Positions 7,635 to 16,537 of a DNA stretch of 64,000 bases are shown here, one piece after another. The notes beneath the pieces are model-generated. The model was not told where the DNA came from and made no database searches. It saw only the letters and a list, made by a program, of their open reading frames with translations. The stretch spans positions 1,092,501 to 1,156,500 of the forward strand of contig NZ_JAHBAG010000001.1 of assembly GCF_020510445.1 (NCBI RefSeq), read 5' to 3'. The translations under genes and the position numbers were made by a program. This DNA is from Hydrogenophaga taeniospiralis. GTDB lineage: Bacteria > Pseudomonadota > Gammaproteobacteria > Burkholderiales > Burkholderiaceae_C. Each line of letters opens with the position of its first letter. The stretch's first letter is position 1.

Positions 7635-8900
7635 TCAGACAACGCCCCGCCGTTGAAGTTCAGACCAGCGTTGTGGCGAATCGCCCAGCCAGTCGTTCAG
7701 CACCTCGGCCGTGTGCTGGCCCAGCAGCGGTGGCGGCAGGTCGTTGCGCACCGGGGTGGCGCTGAGTTTGAGCGGGCTCGCCACCAGGTCCAGCGTGTCG
7801 GCCAGCGGGTGGGTCCAGCTGTGGACCATGCCGCGCGAGCGCACGTGTTCGTCGGCAAACACCTCGGCCAGGTTGTTGATCGGGCCGCAAGGCACCTTGG
7901 CCGCTTCGAGCGCGCCGAGCCAGTCGGCCTTGCCGCGGGTCTTCATCAGCGCCGCCAGTTCGGGCACCAGGGTGTCGCGGTGGCGCACGCGGTCCTGGTT
8001 GCGGGCGAAACGCGCGTCCACGGCCAGTTCGGGCCGGCCGGCCACTTCGCAGAACTTGGCGAACTGGCCGTCGTTGCCCACCGCAAGAATGATGTGTTGT
8101 GGCACGCCCTGCGCGTCGGGTGCCACCTCGAACACCTGGTAGGGCACGATGTTGGCGTGCGCGTTGCCGGCGCGCCCCGGCACCTTGCCGTCTTCGCGGC
8201 CCCGCACCAGGTAGTTGGCGCCCAGGTTGGCCAGCATCGCCACCTGGGTGTCGAGCAGCGCCATGTCGATGTGCTGGCCAACGCCGGTGCGCTCGGCGTG
8301 GCGCAGCGCGGCCTGGATCGCCACGGTGGCGTACAGGCCGGTGAACAGGTCAGCGACGGCCACGCCCACCTTTTGCGGCCCACCGCCGGGCAGGTCGTCG
8401 CGCTCGCCGGTCACGCTCATCAGGCCGCCCATGGCCTGGATCGCGAAGTCGTAGCCGGCGCGGTCCTTGTAGGGCCCGGTCTGGCCAAAACCGGTGATCG
8501 AGCAGTAGACCAGCCTGGGGTTGATCGCCCGCAGCCGTTCGTAGTCCAGCCCGTAGCGCGCCATGTCGCCAACCTTGTAGTTCTCGACGAACACGTCGGC
8601 CTGGGCCGCGAGCTCACGGATCAACGCCTGGCCCTCGGGCTGGGCGATGTCGCAGGTGATGGAGCGCTTGTTGCGGTTGGCGCCGAGGTAATAGGCGGCC
8701 TCGGCGGTGTCGGCGCCGTCGCGACCCCTGAGGAAAGGAGGACCCCAGCCGCGCGTGTCGTCGCCGCCGGGGTGGTTGGGGCCGGGCGGGCGTTCCACCT
8801 TCACCACGTCGGCGCCCAGATCGGCCAGCGTCTGGGTGCACCAGGGGCCGGCGAGCACGCGCGACAAATCGAGTATGCGGATACCATCCAGAGCGTTCAT
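7635..8900 (-). CDS. Family III CoA-transferase (CaiB/BaiF/formyl-CoA transferase type)
   Basis: 421 residues from ATG 8900. The N-terminus (MNALDGIRILDLSRVLAGP) and ADLGADVVKVE are the invariant opening of the family, and GYDFAIQAMGG and the catalytic aspartate region GQHIDMALLDTQVA are present. These interlocked dimers transfer CoA between carboxylic acids through an aspartyl-CoA intermediate. The acid cannot be assigned: no adjacent dehydrogenase or oxalate gene gives context. The open frame continues upstream without a stop to 9704, but that extension overlaps a real plus-strand gene and is not coding. Confidence 0.92.
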   Translation of the reverse strand: MNALDGIRILDLSRVLAGPWCTQTLADLGADVVKVERPPGPNHPGGDDTRGWGPPFLRGRDGADTAEAAYYLGANRNKRSITCDIAQPEGQALIRELAAQADVFVENYKVGDMARYGLDYERLRAINPRLVYCSITGFGQTGPYKDRAGYDFAIQAMGGLMSVTGERDDLPGGGPQKVGVAVADLFTGLYATVAIQAALRHAERTGVGQHIDMALLDTQVAMLANLGANYLVRGREDGKVPGRAGNAHANIVPYQVFEVAPDAQGVPQHIILAVGNDGQFAKFCEVAGRPELAVDARFARNQDRVRHRDTLVPELAALMKTRGKADWLGALEAAKVPCGPINNLAEVFADEHVRSRGMVHSWTHPLADTLDLVASPLKLSATPVRNDLPPPLLGQHTAEVLNDWLGDSPQRWSELQRRGVV

Positions 8901-8969
8901 CTCGCCATTGTGCGCGACCCGGCATGCGCCGACTGTCGCTGATGCAAGGCCGACTTCTGCTGGAATCCC

Positions 8970-9533
8970 ATGCTGCTCCCTGTCCTGGCCGGTGTGCGAC
9001 GCGCGTGCCGTTCGCTGCCCCGTGTCGCCGGCCCGGCCGTGCTGGCCTTGTGTGCCTGCAGCCCCACCTTCAACTGGCGCGAGTTGCGCCCCGAGGGCAC
9101 GCCCTTGCTGGCCCTCATGCCCTGCAAGCCCGAAAGCGCGGTGCGCCCCGTGCCGCTGGGCGGCGCGCCGACCGAGCTGCACATGCACAGCTGCGACACC
9201 GGCGGCCTGACCTTTGCCGTGGCCTGGGCCGACGTGGGGGAGCAGGCCCGGGTGCCCGAAGCGCTGGCGCGGTGGCGCGTGGCCACGCTGGCTTCGATGC
9301 GGGTGGACCCGGCGCTCGCGGGCGCGCCGCAGACGCAGTGGAGCGCCCCGGTGCCGGGGGCCGAGCGGGCGCAGGGGCTGGTGGCGGGTGGCACTGGCCA
9401 CGATGGTCGGGCGGTGCAGGCCAGGGCGCTGTATTTCGCGCGCGGCGCGCAGGTGTACCAGGCGGCGGTGTACGGCCCTGCCCTGCCGGACGCTGTGGTC
9501 AGCATCTTTTTCGACGGGCTGCGCCTGCCGTGA
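8970..9533 (+). CDS. Probable lipoprotein of unknown function
   Basis: 187 residues. The N-terminus is basic (RRACRSLPR) then hydrophobic and ends in VLALCACSP, a reasonable lipobox, so outer- or inner-membrane lipoprotein is likely. The rest (FNWRELRPEG opening; HMHSCDTGGLTFAVAWADV; a C-terminal YFARGAQVYQAAVYG segment) looks like a conserved small periplasmic domain, but I do not recognise the family. Its stop overlaps a GTG start of the following MFS transporter gene, so the two are probably co-translated. It is divergent from the CoA-transferase gene. Confidence 0.8.
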   Translation: MLLPVLAGVRRACRSLPRVAGPAVLALCACSPTFNWRELRPEGTPLLALMPCKPESAVRPVPLGGAPTELHMHSCDTGGLTFAVAWADVGEQARVPEALARWRVATLASMRVDPALAGAPQTQWSAPVPGAERAQGLVAGGTGHDGRAVQARALYFARGAQVYQAAVYGPALPDAVVSIFFDGLRLP

Positions 9534-10891
9534 AGCCTCCCATCGAATCGGGTGCCCAAACCCCGTCGCACCGCGAGCCGGGCCCGGTGCGCCACGTGCC
9601 CACGGCGCCCGGTGCACGGCCGCTGGCCGCGCCGGACCTGCTGGGGGCGCGGGCGGCGGTGCTCGTGTTTCTCGCGTTCGCATTGGCCTACTTTCTGTCC
9701 GCACTGGTGCGTGCGGTCACGGCCACGCTGTCGCCCGCGCTGAGCGTCGAGCTTGCCCTGCAGGCCAGCGACCTGGGTTTGCTGGCGGGCGGCTACTTCT
9801 TCGGCTTCGCGCTGACCCAGCTGCCGCTGGGCAACTGGCTGGACCGCCACGGGCCGCGGCGGGTGATTCTGGGCTTTCTGGGGGTGGCGGTGCTGGGCTG
9901 CGTGGAGTTCGCGCTGGCCACCGGCTTTTCGGGCCTGCTGGCCGCGCGCGTGCTCACGGGCATGGGCGTGAGCGCCTGCCTGATGGCGCCGCTCACCGGC
10001 TACCGCCGCTGGCTCACGCCCGCCACGCAGATGCGCGCCAACTCCTGGATGCTCATGACCGGCTCGCTGGGCATGGTGGCGGCCACGCTGCCGGTGCAGT
10101 GGCTGCTGCCGCTGACTGGCTGGCGAGGTCTGTTCTGGGCGCTGGCGGCGCTGTTCGTGCTGGCCATGGTCGGCATTGCGTTCACCGTGCCGCCCTGGCG
10201 CAAGGCCGTCGCACCGCCGACCTCGGCCGGGCCGAGTGAGCTCGGTGCGCCGGCGGGCTATGGCCTGATCTGGCGCCATCCCTACTTCCGGCAGATGGTG
10301 CCCATCGGCTTCGTCAACTACGGCGGCATGGTGGCGGTGCAGACGCTCTGGGCCGGCCCCTGGATGGTGAAGGTCGCGGGGTATTCGCCCCAGCAGTCGG
10401 CGGCCGGCCTGTTTGGCATCAACCTGTCTATGCTCTGCACGTTCTGGCTCTGGGGTGTGATCAACCCCGGCCTGGCGCGGCGCGGCCTGCCCGCCGAACG
10501 GTTGATCGCCTGGGGGCTGCCGCTGAGCCTGTGCGTGTTGCTGAGCATCGTCTGGCTGGGGGCCGACGCGGGCTGGCCGCTGTGGGCGCTGTTTTGTGTC
10601 AGCAGCACCTTCGTGGCGCTGTCGCAGCCGGCGGTGGCGCTGGCGCTGCCGGCCGAAGCGGCCGGGCGGGCCCTCTCGGCCTACAACCTGGTCATCTTCG
10701 CCGGGGTGTTCACCGTGCAATGGAGCGTTGGCCTGGTGATCGATGCGCTGGCCGTGTTCGGCTGGAGCGAACCCGACCGCTACCGGGGCGCGGTGGGCGC
10801 GTTCCTGGGCTGTTGCGTGCTGGCCTACCTGGCCTTTCTGCGCATGCAGCTTCGTGCCCGGGCGCGTGGCACGCCGCCCCAACACCGCTAA
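9530..10891 (+). CDS. MFS transporter
   Basis: 453 residues from the GTG at 9530, which overlaps the lipoprotein stop (GTGA). The hydrophobic core starts near residue 45 and shows about twelve membrane segments. The MFS motif A-like loop between segments 2 and 3 is visible (GNWLDRHGPRRVIL), and segment 4 contains R.LTGMGVSACLMAPLTGYRRW. The substrate is unknown; the shape resembles nitrate/nitrite or sugar-phosphate antiporters, but no specific signature is seen. An in-frame extension upstream of 9530 overlaps the lipoprotein gene and is non-coding. Confidence 0.85.
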   Translation: MKPPIESGAQTPSHREPGPVRHVPTAPGARPLAAPDLLGARAAVLVFLAFALAYFLSALVRAVTATLSPALSVELALQASDLGLLAGGYFFGFALTQLPLGNWLDRHGPRRVILGFLGVAVLGCVEFALATGFSGLLAARVLTGMGVSACLMAPLTGYRRWLTPATQMRANSWMLMTGSLGMVAATLPVQWLLPLTGWRGLFWALAALFVLAMVGIAFTVPPWRKAVAPPTSAGPSELGAPAGYGLIWRHPYFRQMVPIGFVNYGGMVAVQTLWAGPWMVKVAGYSPQQSAAGLFGINLSMLCTFWLWGVINPGLARRGLPAERLIAWGLPLSLCVLLSIVWLGADAGWPLWALFCVSSTFVALSQPAVALALPAEAAGRALSAYNLVIFAGVFTVQWSVGLVIDALAVFGWSEPDRYRGAVGAFLGCCVLAYLAFLRMQLRARARGTPPQHR

Positions 10892-10902
10892 ACTGCTCTG
10901 CT

Positions 10903-11349
10903 ATGAACGGCATCCTCATCATTGCACACGCCCCGCTGGCTTCGGCCTTGCGCCAATGCGTGCTGCACGTGTTTCCCGACAGCGCAAACGCGGTGTCGGC
11001 CCTGGATGTCCAACCCAATGTACCGCCCGAAGAGTCGTTGGCCCAGTCGCGCGCGCTGATGCGCCAGCTCGGCCTGCCCAACACCCTGGTCGTGACCGAC
11101 GTGTTCGGCGCGACGCCCTGCAACGTGGCGCAGAAGCTGGTCGACGGCGTGAGCTCCAAGCTCATCACCGGCGTCAACCTGCCCATGCTGCTGCGCACCG
11201 TGTCTTACCGCCACGAGTCGCTTGACGCGCTCGTTTCGCGCGCCATGATCGGCGCCACGCAGGGGGTCATTCAAGTGGCGGTGACCGCTCCCCAGAACCA
11301 GGCCCGAAGAGCCACCCATGATCAAGACCACCGTGACCATCAGCAATAA
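10903..11349 (+). CDS. PTS system IIA component, mannose/fructose-family (EIIA-Man type)
   Basis: 148 residues with the EIIA-Man fold. His9 in ILIIAHAPLA is the expected phosphorylated histidine, and VTDVFGATPCNVAQKL is the family's T-D-x-F-G-x-T-P motif. The C-terminal tail is charged (HDQDHRDHQQ) and overlaps the start of the HPr gene by 32 bases. No IIB, IIC or IID gene is nearby, so this looks like the phosphate acceptor of a regulatory phosphorelay of the type known in beta- and alphaproteobacteria, not a sugar uptake system. Confidence 0.9.
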   Translation: MNGILIIAHAPLASALRQCVLHVFPDSANAVSALDVQPNVPPEESLAQSRALMRQLGLPNTLVVTDVFGATPCNVAQKLVDGVSSKLITGVNLPMLLRTVSYRHESLDALVSRAMIGATQGVIQVAVTAPQNQARRATHDQDHRDHQQ

Positions 11350-11587
11350 GCTCGGGCTGCACGCACGCGCCTCGGCCAAACTCACCAAACTCGCGGCCAG
11401 CTTTGCCAGCGAGGTGTGGATGTCGCGCGGCGAGCGCCGTGTCAACGCCAAGAGCATCATGGGGGTCATGATGCTGGCCGCCGGCCTGGGCAGCACGGTC
11501 GAGATCGAGACCATCGGCAGCGACGAGCAGGTGGCGATGGACGCGCTGGTGGCGCTGGTGAACGACAGGTTCGGCGAAGGAGAGTGA
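11318..11587 (+). CDS. ptsH: Phosphocarrier protein HPr
   Basis: 89 residues. The phosphoryl acceptor is His15 in KLGLHARAS, and the regulatory serine site is Ser46 in NAKSIMGVM. The latter is the target of HPr kinase/phosphorylase where that enzyme exists; its gene is not in this window. HPr receives phosphate from Enzyme I (next gene) and passes it to IIA (previous gene). The start lies inside the IIA gene and the EI start is only four bases after its stop, so the three are one translational unit. Confidence 0.96.
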   Translation: MIKTTVTISNKLGLHARASAKLTKLAASFASEVWMSRGERRVNAKSIMGVMMLAAGLGSTVEIETIGSDEQVAMDALVALVNDRFGEGE

Positions 11588-11591
11588 GCGC

Positions 11592-13358
11592 ATGAGCTTC
11601 ACGGTCCACGGACAGGCGGTTTCCCGGGGCATTGCCATCGGGCGGGCCGTCATCGTCGCTTCCAGCCGCGTGGACGTGGCGCACTACTTCGTCACGGCCG
11701 ATCAGGCCACGGCCGAGATCGAGCGGCTGCGCCATGCGCGCAACGCGGTGATGGAGGAGATCGTGCGCGTGCAGCAGGGCCTGGGCGAGCTTGGCTCCAA
11801 CGACGCCCATCCCGAGCTCAGTGCCTTGCTCGACGTGCACCTGATGCTGCTGCAGGACGAGCAGCTCATCAATGGCGTCAAACACTGGATCGTGGACCGG
11901 CACTACAACGCCGAGTGGGCGCTGACGACCCAGCTGGAGGTGATCGCGCGCCAGTTCGACGAGATGGAAGATCCCTATTTGCGGGAGCGCAAGGCCGACC
12001 TGGAGCAGGTGGTCGAGCGCATGCTGCGTTTCATGCGCGGCGTGGCCTCGCCCATCATGGCGCCGGTCCCGACCGAGACCCGGCGCGATGCCGCGCACGA
12101 CAGCCTGGTCGACGCGCCGCTGGTGCTGATCGCGCACGACCTCTCGCCCGCCGACATGCTGCAGTTCAAGCAAAGTGTGTTCGCCGGTTTCGTGACCGAC
12201 GTCGGCGGCAAGACCAGCCACACCGCCATCGTCGCGCGCAGCATGGACATCCCGGCGGTGGTCGGCGCGCGCTCGGCCAGCCACCTGGTCGAACAGGACG
12301 ACTGGGTCATCATCGACGGCGACGCCGGCGTGGTGCTGGTCGATCCTTCGCCCGTTCTGCTGGCCGAGTACGGTTTCAAGCAGCGCCAGGGCGAGGTCGA
12401 GCGTGAGCGCCTCTCGCGGCTGAAGAACACCCCGGCCGTCACGCTCGACGGCCAGCGGATCGAACTGCAGGCCAACATCGAACAGCCCGATGACGCGGTG
12501 GCCGCCCTCAAGGCCGGCGCCGTGGGCGTGGGCCTGTTCCGCACCGAATTCCTGTTCATGGGCCGCAACGGCAAACTGCCCGACGAGGAAGAGCAGTACC
12601 GGGCCTACCGCCGCGCGGTCGAAGGCATGCAGGGCCTGCCCGTGACCATCCGCACGGTGGACGTGGGGGCCGACAAGCCGCTGGACCGCACGCCGGTGCG
12701 CGGGGGCGAAGACCACCTCAACCCCGCGCTGGGTCTGCGCGCCATCCGCTGGAGCCTGGCCGACCCGGCCATGTTCCTCGCGCAGCTGCGCGCCATCCTG
12801 CGCGCGGCCGCGCACGGCTCGGTCAACCTGCTCATTCCCATGCTGGCCCACGCCAGCGAAATCCGCCAGACCCTGGCGCTGGTGGACCGGGCGCGCGAGC
12901 AGCTCAACACGCGCGGCCAGGTCCACGGCCCGGTGCGGCTGGGCGCGATGATCGAAATTCCCGCCGCGGCGCTGACCATTCCGCTGTTCCTGAGGCACTT
13001 CGACTTCCTGTCGATCGGCACCAACGACCTGATCCAGTACACCCTGGCGATCGACCGGGCCGACGAGGCCGTCGCTCACCTCTACGACCCGGTCCACCCG
13101 GCCGTGCTGCAACTGCTCGCGAGCACGATTGCGCAGTGTCGGGCGCAGGGCAAGGGGGTGAGCGTGTGTGGCGAGATGGCCGGCGACGTGACCATGACGC
13201 GCCTGCTGCTCGGGCTGGGCCTGCGCACATTTTCCATGCACCCGTCCCAGATCCTGGCGGTCAAGCAGCAGATTCTGCGCAGCGACACCGCGCGCCTGCA
13301 GACCTGGGCGCAAAGCGTGCTGGTCGCCGAGGACCCGGCGGCGCTGATGGCCGACTGA
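11592..13358 (+). CDS. ptsI: PTS Enzyme I (phosphoenolpyruvate-protein phosphotransferase)
   Basis: 588 residues, full length for EI. The active-site histidine is His210 in GGKTSHTAIVAR; the PEP-binding barrel shows GLFRTEFLFMGR, MIEIPAAAL and the C-terminal signature DFLSIGTNDLIQYTLA. EI takes phosphate from PEP and hands it to HPr. There is no N-terminal GAF domain, so this is PtsI and not the nitrogen-PTS enzyme PtsP. It completes a IIA-HPr-EI cluster without permease genes. Confidence 0.96.
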   Translation: MSFTVHGQAVSRGIAIGRAVIVASSRVDVAHYFVTADQATAEIERLRHARNAVMEEIVRVQQGLGELGSNDAHPELSALLDVHLMLLQDEQLINGVKHWIVDRHYNAEWALTTQLEVIARQFDEMEDPYLRERKADLEQVVERMLRFMRGVASPIMAPVPTETRRDAAHDSLVDAPLVLIAHDLSPADMLQFKQSVFAGFVTDVGGKTSHTAIVARSMDIPAVVGARSASHLVEQDDWVIIDGDAGVVLVDPSPVLLAEYGFKQRQGEVERERLSRLKNTPAVTLDGQRIELQANIEQPDDAVAALKAGAVGVGLFRTEFLFMGRNGKLPDEEEQYRAYRRAVEGMQGLPVTIRTVDVGADKPLDRTPVRGGEDHLNPALGLRAIRWSLADPAMFLAQLRAILRAAAHGSVNLLIPMLAHASEIRQTLALVDRAREQLNTRGQVHGPVRLGAMIEIPAAALTIPLFLRHFDFLSIGTNDLIQYTLAIDRADEAVAHLYDPVHPAVLQLLASTIAQCRAQGKGVSVCGEMAGDVTMTRLLLGLGLRTFSMHPSQILAVKQQILRSDTARLQTWAQSVLVAEDPAALMAD

Positions 13359-13387
13359 GCGGCCGAGAAGCTGAAGGTATCCGCACC

Positions 13388-13810
13388 ATGCTGCTGCGCA
13401 TCCACCACGCGGCGATCATCTGCGCCGACTACGAACGGTCCCGGCGCTTCTACACCGAGGTGCTGGGTCTGCGCGTGCTCGCCGAGCACCACCGCGAGCC
13501 GCGCCAGAGCTGGAAGCTCGACCTGGCCTTGCCCGACGGCTCGCAGATCGAGCTGTTTTCGTTCCCGAACCCGCCGCCAAGACCGTCCTTCCCCGAGGCT
13601 CAGGGCCTGCGGCATCTGGCGTTTGAGGTGGACGATGTGGCGCAGTGCAAGCGCGGGCTGGAAGCGATGGGCGTGGCGGTGGAGCCGGTGCGGGTGGACG
13701 AATACACCGGCCGGCGCTTCGTGTTCTTCAGCGATCCCGACGGCCTGCCCTTGGAGCTGTACGAGGCCGCCCAGGACGAAGGGGCGGCGGGTGGGCCCGC
13801 GACGGGTTAA
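13388..13810 (+). CDS. VOC-superfamily protein (glyoxalase/bleomycin-resistance fold)
   Basis: 140 residues consisting of one vicinal-oxygen-chelate module with two beta-alpha-beta-beta-beta repeats. Features are the opening IHHAAIICADYERSRRFYTEVLGL, the central GLRHLAFEVDDV, and the ending FFSDPDGLPLELYE. Metal ligands would be the His near the start, the His in LRHLAF and a Glu in the last strand. The pattern resembles the GloA2/YaeR subgroup, whose reaction is unsettled. It lies 29 bases after ptsI and may be read through from it. Confidence 0.85.
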   Translation: MLLRIHHAAIICADYERSRRFYTEVLGLRVLAEHHREPRQSWKLDLALPDGSQIELFSFPNPPPRPSFPEAQGLRHLAFEVDDVAQCKRGLEAMGVAVEPVRVDEYTGRRFVFFSDPDGLPLELYEAAQDEGAAGGPATG

Positions 13811-13834
13811 AGCGCCGTGGAACCCGATGGTCGA

Positions 13835-13863
13835 GGCATCTGGCACCACCGGTGCGCGATGCC
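13835..13863. terminator. Possible hairpin terminator between convergent genes
   Basis: Nested arms GGCATC/GATGCC and GCACC/GGTGC form an imperfect hairpin between the VOC gene and the convergent sulfotransferase gene. There is no T-run, so the termination role is only a guess from position. Confidence 0.3.
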
Positions 13864-13873
13864 TTCGGCCGGA

Positions 13874-14770
13874 TCAGTTGTGGTGCTGCAATTCATACCC
13901 CAGCTCGACAAGCAGGCCACCCGCCACGCGTTCGAAGCGCCGGACTTCGTCCTCGCTCAGTTCTTCGCGCCAGGAACCGATGCGCCCGGTGCCCGGTCGT
14001 TCCATGGTTCTGCGCTGTTGGCGCAGGCGCTGCGCGTGGCTCGCGATGACGGTGCCATCCAGCGAGAGACGCGTCCGGTGTTCTTCCAGCCTTCGGGGGG
14101 CGCGCTCCTGGTGGTTCAGCAACTGGTCCGACCAGTGCAGATCCAGGAAATCGCACAGGTGCCGCAACACGGGCTCTGGCCGCGCCACCAGGTCTTCGTA
14201 GAAGACCTCGACGTAGTGGGTGCGGCCCAGGCCCGTGCCGCGGGCGGCCCGCACCCGGTCGGTCCAGGCACGCGCCAGGACTTCGGGCTCATGGCCCGGC
14301 GAGAACCATTGCTGGCGCCAAGACGCCGCCACATCGCGGCCGTCGCGAATGAGATGGACGAACCGGGCCTCTGGCAACAGCGCGGCAATCGCGCCGATGT
14401 GAAGCGAATAGTCCGGCGTCTTTTCGCCCCAACGTGGTTTGCCCAAGCGTTGCGCGTAGAGCCGATAGAAGGCCCGCAGTCCGTCCGCCACGGTGAAAGG
14501 TTCAAGGGCTTGTACGGCCTCGGCCAGTGTCTCGCGCGCGAGACCGAAGTCCTCCCAGTTGGGGGCCTGGGGCGGAAAGGCGGTGACTGTGTCGAGAAAA
14601 CGAGCGCGCAGATCGCTCGTCGACGCGTCCAACGCCGAGGCGGCAACGACGAAGCCCGTCTCGGGCGGGATCGCGAGGTCGGGATGGGCGTCGAGCATCA
14701 GCCGCAGCAGCGTCGTGCCCGAGCGAGGTGCGCCCACGATGACCGGCATCGGGAGCGGAGGATGGCTCAT
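13874..14770 (-). CDS. Sulfotransferase family protein
   Basis: 298 residues. The N-terminal 5'-phosphosulfate loop is VIVGAPRSGTTLLRLML (P-loop-like GAPRSGTT), and the 3'-phosphate-binding segment is VHLIRDGRDVAASW followed by VEVFYEDLVARPE. This is the Sulfotransfer_3 pattern, enzymes that transfer sulfate from PAPS to hydroxyls of lipids, sugars or proteins; the acceptor is unknown. Its start overlaps the stop of the upstream APS kinase gene by four bases (ATGA), so a PAPS-making enzyme is co-translated with a PAPS-using one. Confidence 0.9.
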   Translation of the reverse strand: MSHPPLPMPVIVGAPRSGTTLLRLMLDAHPDLAIPPETGFVVAASALDASTSDLRARFLDTVTAFPPQAPNWEDFGLARETLAEAVQALEPFTVADGLRAFYRLYAQRLGKPRWGEKTPDYSLHIGAIAALLPEARFVHLIRDGRDVAASWRQQWFSPGHEPEVLARAWTDRVRAARGTGLGRTHYVEVFYEDLVARPEPVLRHLCDFLDLHWSDQLLNHQERAPRRLEEHRTRLSLDGTVIASHAQRLRQQRRTMERPGTGRIGSWREELSEDEVRRFERVAGGLLVELGYELQHHN

Positions 14771-15360
14771 GGCGTTGCTTCCCCGATCAGCGCGAGCAGT
14801 TCATTCACGGCGGGCCGCAGCCCCGTCCGCATGGGGTTGATCGCCAGCCGGGGCGCCTCCGGCGCTTCATAGGGAGCGCTGACACCGGTGAACAGGGCGA
14901 GTTCGCCTCGCCGGGCTTGGCGATAGAGGCCCTTGACGTCGGCGGCTTCGCACACTTCCAGCGGCGTGCTGACGTGGATTTCCAGGAAGCGATGCGCCCC
15001 GATGATGGAGCTGGCGTGTGCCCGGTCGGTCCGCAAGGGCGAGATCAACGCCGCAACGACGATCAGGCCGGCGTCGTTCATCAACCGGGCGACCTCGGCG
15101 GCACGGCGGATGTTCTCGCTGCGCTCGTGCGCGCGGAAACCCAGGTCCCGGTTCAGCCCGCGGCGCAAGGTGTCGCCGTCGAGCACCACACATCGGCGGC
15201 CGCGCTCATTCAATGCCCGGGACAGTGTCTGGGCCAAGGTGGTTTTGCCCGCTCCGCTCAAGCCGGTGAGCCACAGGGTGAGAGGCGCATCGGGGGACGT
15301 GTCAGGCGCTGGTGCGGACATGGGATCGGGCGCCCGGCTGCCCATCGTTTGTCGATCCAT
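14767..15360 (-). CDS. cysC: Adenylylsulfate (APS) kinase
   Basis: 197 residues from ATG 15360; internal Mets could shorten the disordered N-terminus by 6-13 residues. The Walker A is WLTGLSGAGKTTLA, followed by LDGDTLRRGLNRDLGF with the conserved D-G-D and the R-x-ENIRR motif (SENIRRAAEVARL). The enzyme phosphorylates APS to PAPS. No ATP sulfurylase (cysD/cysN) gene accompanies it, so APS must come from elsewhere in the genome. The four-base overlap with the sulfotransferase gene points to a dedicated PAPS supply. Confidence 0.92.
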   Translation of the reverse strand: MDRQTMGSRAPDPMSAPAPDTSPDAPLTLWLTGLSGAGKTTLAQTLSRALNERGRRCVVLDGDTLRRGLNRDLGFRAHERSENIRRAAEVARLMNDAGLIVVAALISPLRTDRAHASSIIGAHRFLEIHVSTPLEVCEAADVKGLYRQARRGELALFTGVSAPYEAPEAPRLAINPMRTGLRPAVNELLALIGEATP

Positions 15361-15592
15361 CGAACTTCATGAGCAAGGTCGTCTGATGCATGGGTTCGAT
15401 TTCTGAAGTGGGCGCCCATTATTGTCGAAGCGAATGCGGCCGCATAGACCGCCTCCGCCGCGCCGACCATCAACCAGGCCGTTTCCCCAAAGCCCATACC
15501 GGCCGCGGGCCCGGGCCATCGAGGCCGTGCGGGTGTTTGACAGACGCAACCTGAACGGTTGAATGCTTTGAAAGGGATCCATGGGGGCGCCC

Positions 15593-16432
15593 TCAACGGC
15601 TCCGGGTGGCCATCACCGCTGCGCCGATGATCATCAACGCCGCCAGTGCCACGGAAGCGCTCGGCGTCTCGCCGCGCACCCACAGCAAGGTGAGGGTCGA
15701 CAGCAGCGGTGTCAGGAAACTCAGCACCCCGATCTGGCGCGCGTCGCCCCGCTTGAGCGCGGCATCCCAGAGGAAAAACGCGCCGCCCAGCGGGCCCAGA
15801 CCCAGCACCACGATCAGACCCCAGTCACGGGCCGACAACGTGGTGCTGGGCTCCAGCCAGAAATGGCACAACACCGAGAGCAGGCCCGAGGCCAGCGCAA
15901 AGCTGCCGATGGCCGCGGTGGGGAAGGCCCGCACACGTTGGGTCAGCAGCGAGTAGCTGGCCCAGATGAAGGCCGAGCCCAGCGCGGGCACGTAACCCCA
16001 GGCCCAGACCGCTTCGACGCCGGCGCCGCGCCCACCCAGGATGGCCAGCGCCGCGCCGGCAAAACCGATCAGTGCGGCCAGCACATGGCGCGTGGTGAGC
16101 GACACCCCGGGCAGGAACAGCGGCGCCAAGACCACGATGCCCAGCGGCCAGAGGTAGTTCACCAGATTGGCCTGCACCGGCGGGGCGTGGCGCAGCGCGA
16201 TGAACAGCAGGAAGTGGAACCCGAACAGGCCGTAGACACCGAGCGCGAGCGTGGCGCCGGGCACCCGCCATCGGCGGACATCAAAACGCGACAGTGGCAG
16301 GGCGATCACGCTGCCCACCAGCAGGGCCAGCCCGGTGAGCAGGAACGGGGGCACGTGGGACAGCGACACGCCGAGCGCGGCCAGGGAGGCCCACAACGCC
16401 ATGGCGCCCAGCGCCAGCAGGTTGGCCGTCAT
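15593..16432 (-). CDS. DMT-superfamily transporter with two EamA repeats (YddG-like)
   Basis: 279 residues with about ten hydrophobic segments. Two EamA repeats are visible: the first contains NLVNYLWPLGIVVLAPLFL, which is typical of the YddG/aromatic amino-acid exporter subgroup, and the second contains SAFIWASYSLLTQRV. It is probably an inner-membrane metabolite exporter; the substrate is inferred only from subgroup resemblance. It stands alone on the minus strand, with a 232-base gene-free stretch upstream of cysC (15361-15592) in which I see no gene or clear signal. Confidence 0.86.
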   Translation of the reverse strand: MTANLLALGAMALWASLAALGVSLSHVPPFLLTGLALLVGSVIALPLSRFDVRRWRVPGATLALGVYGLFGFHFLLFIALRHAPPVQANLVNYLWPLGIVVLAPLFLPGVSLTTRHVLAALIGFAGAALAILGGRGAGVEAVWAWGYVPALGSAFIWASYSLLTQRVRAFPTAAIGSFALASGLLSVLCHFWLEPSTTLSARDWGLIVVLGLGPLGGAFFLWDAALKRGDARQIGVLSFLTPLLSTLTLLWVRGETPSASVALAALMIIGAAVMATRSR

Positions 16433-16537
16433 GCGCTTCCCCCGGCCGGCGCGGCCGGACTTTGATCAATGACAAGGTGGGGTGAGCGGTTCATGCTTGA
16501 TACTCCACTGGGTATTAAATTCTGCAAAGGACACTTC

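Noticed and set aside
8897-10885. 662-codon minus-strand frame opposite the lipoprotein and MFS genes
   Set aside because: Low-complexity antisense reading; the MFS protein on the plus strand has membrane segments and motif A.
15361-15592. Short frames upstream of cysC
   Set aside because: No recognisable protein, start signal or RNA structure was seen.
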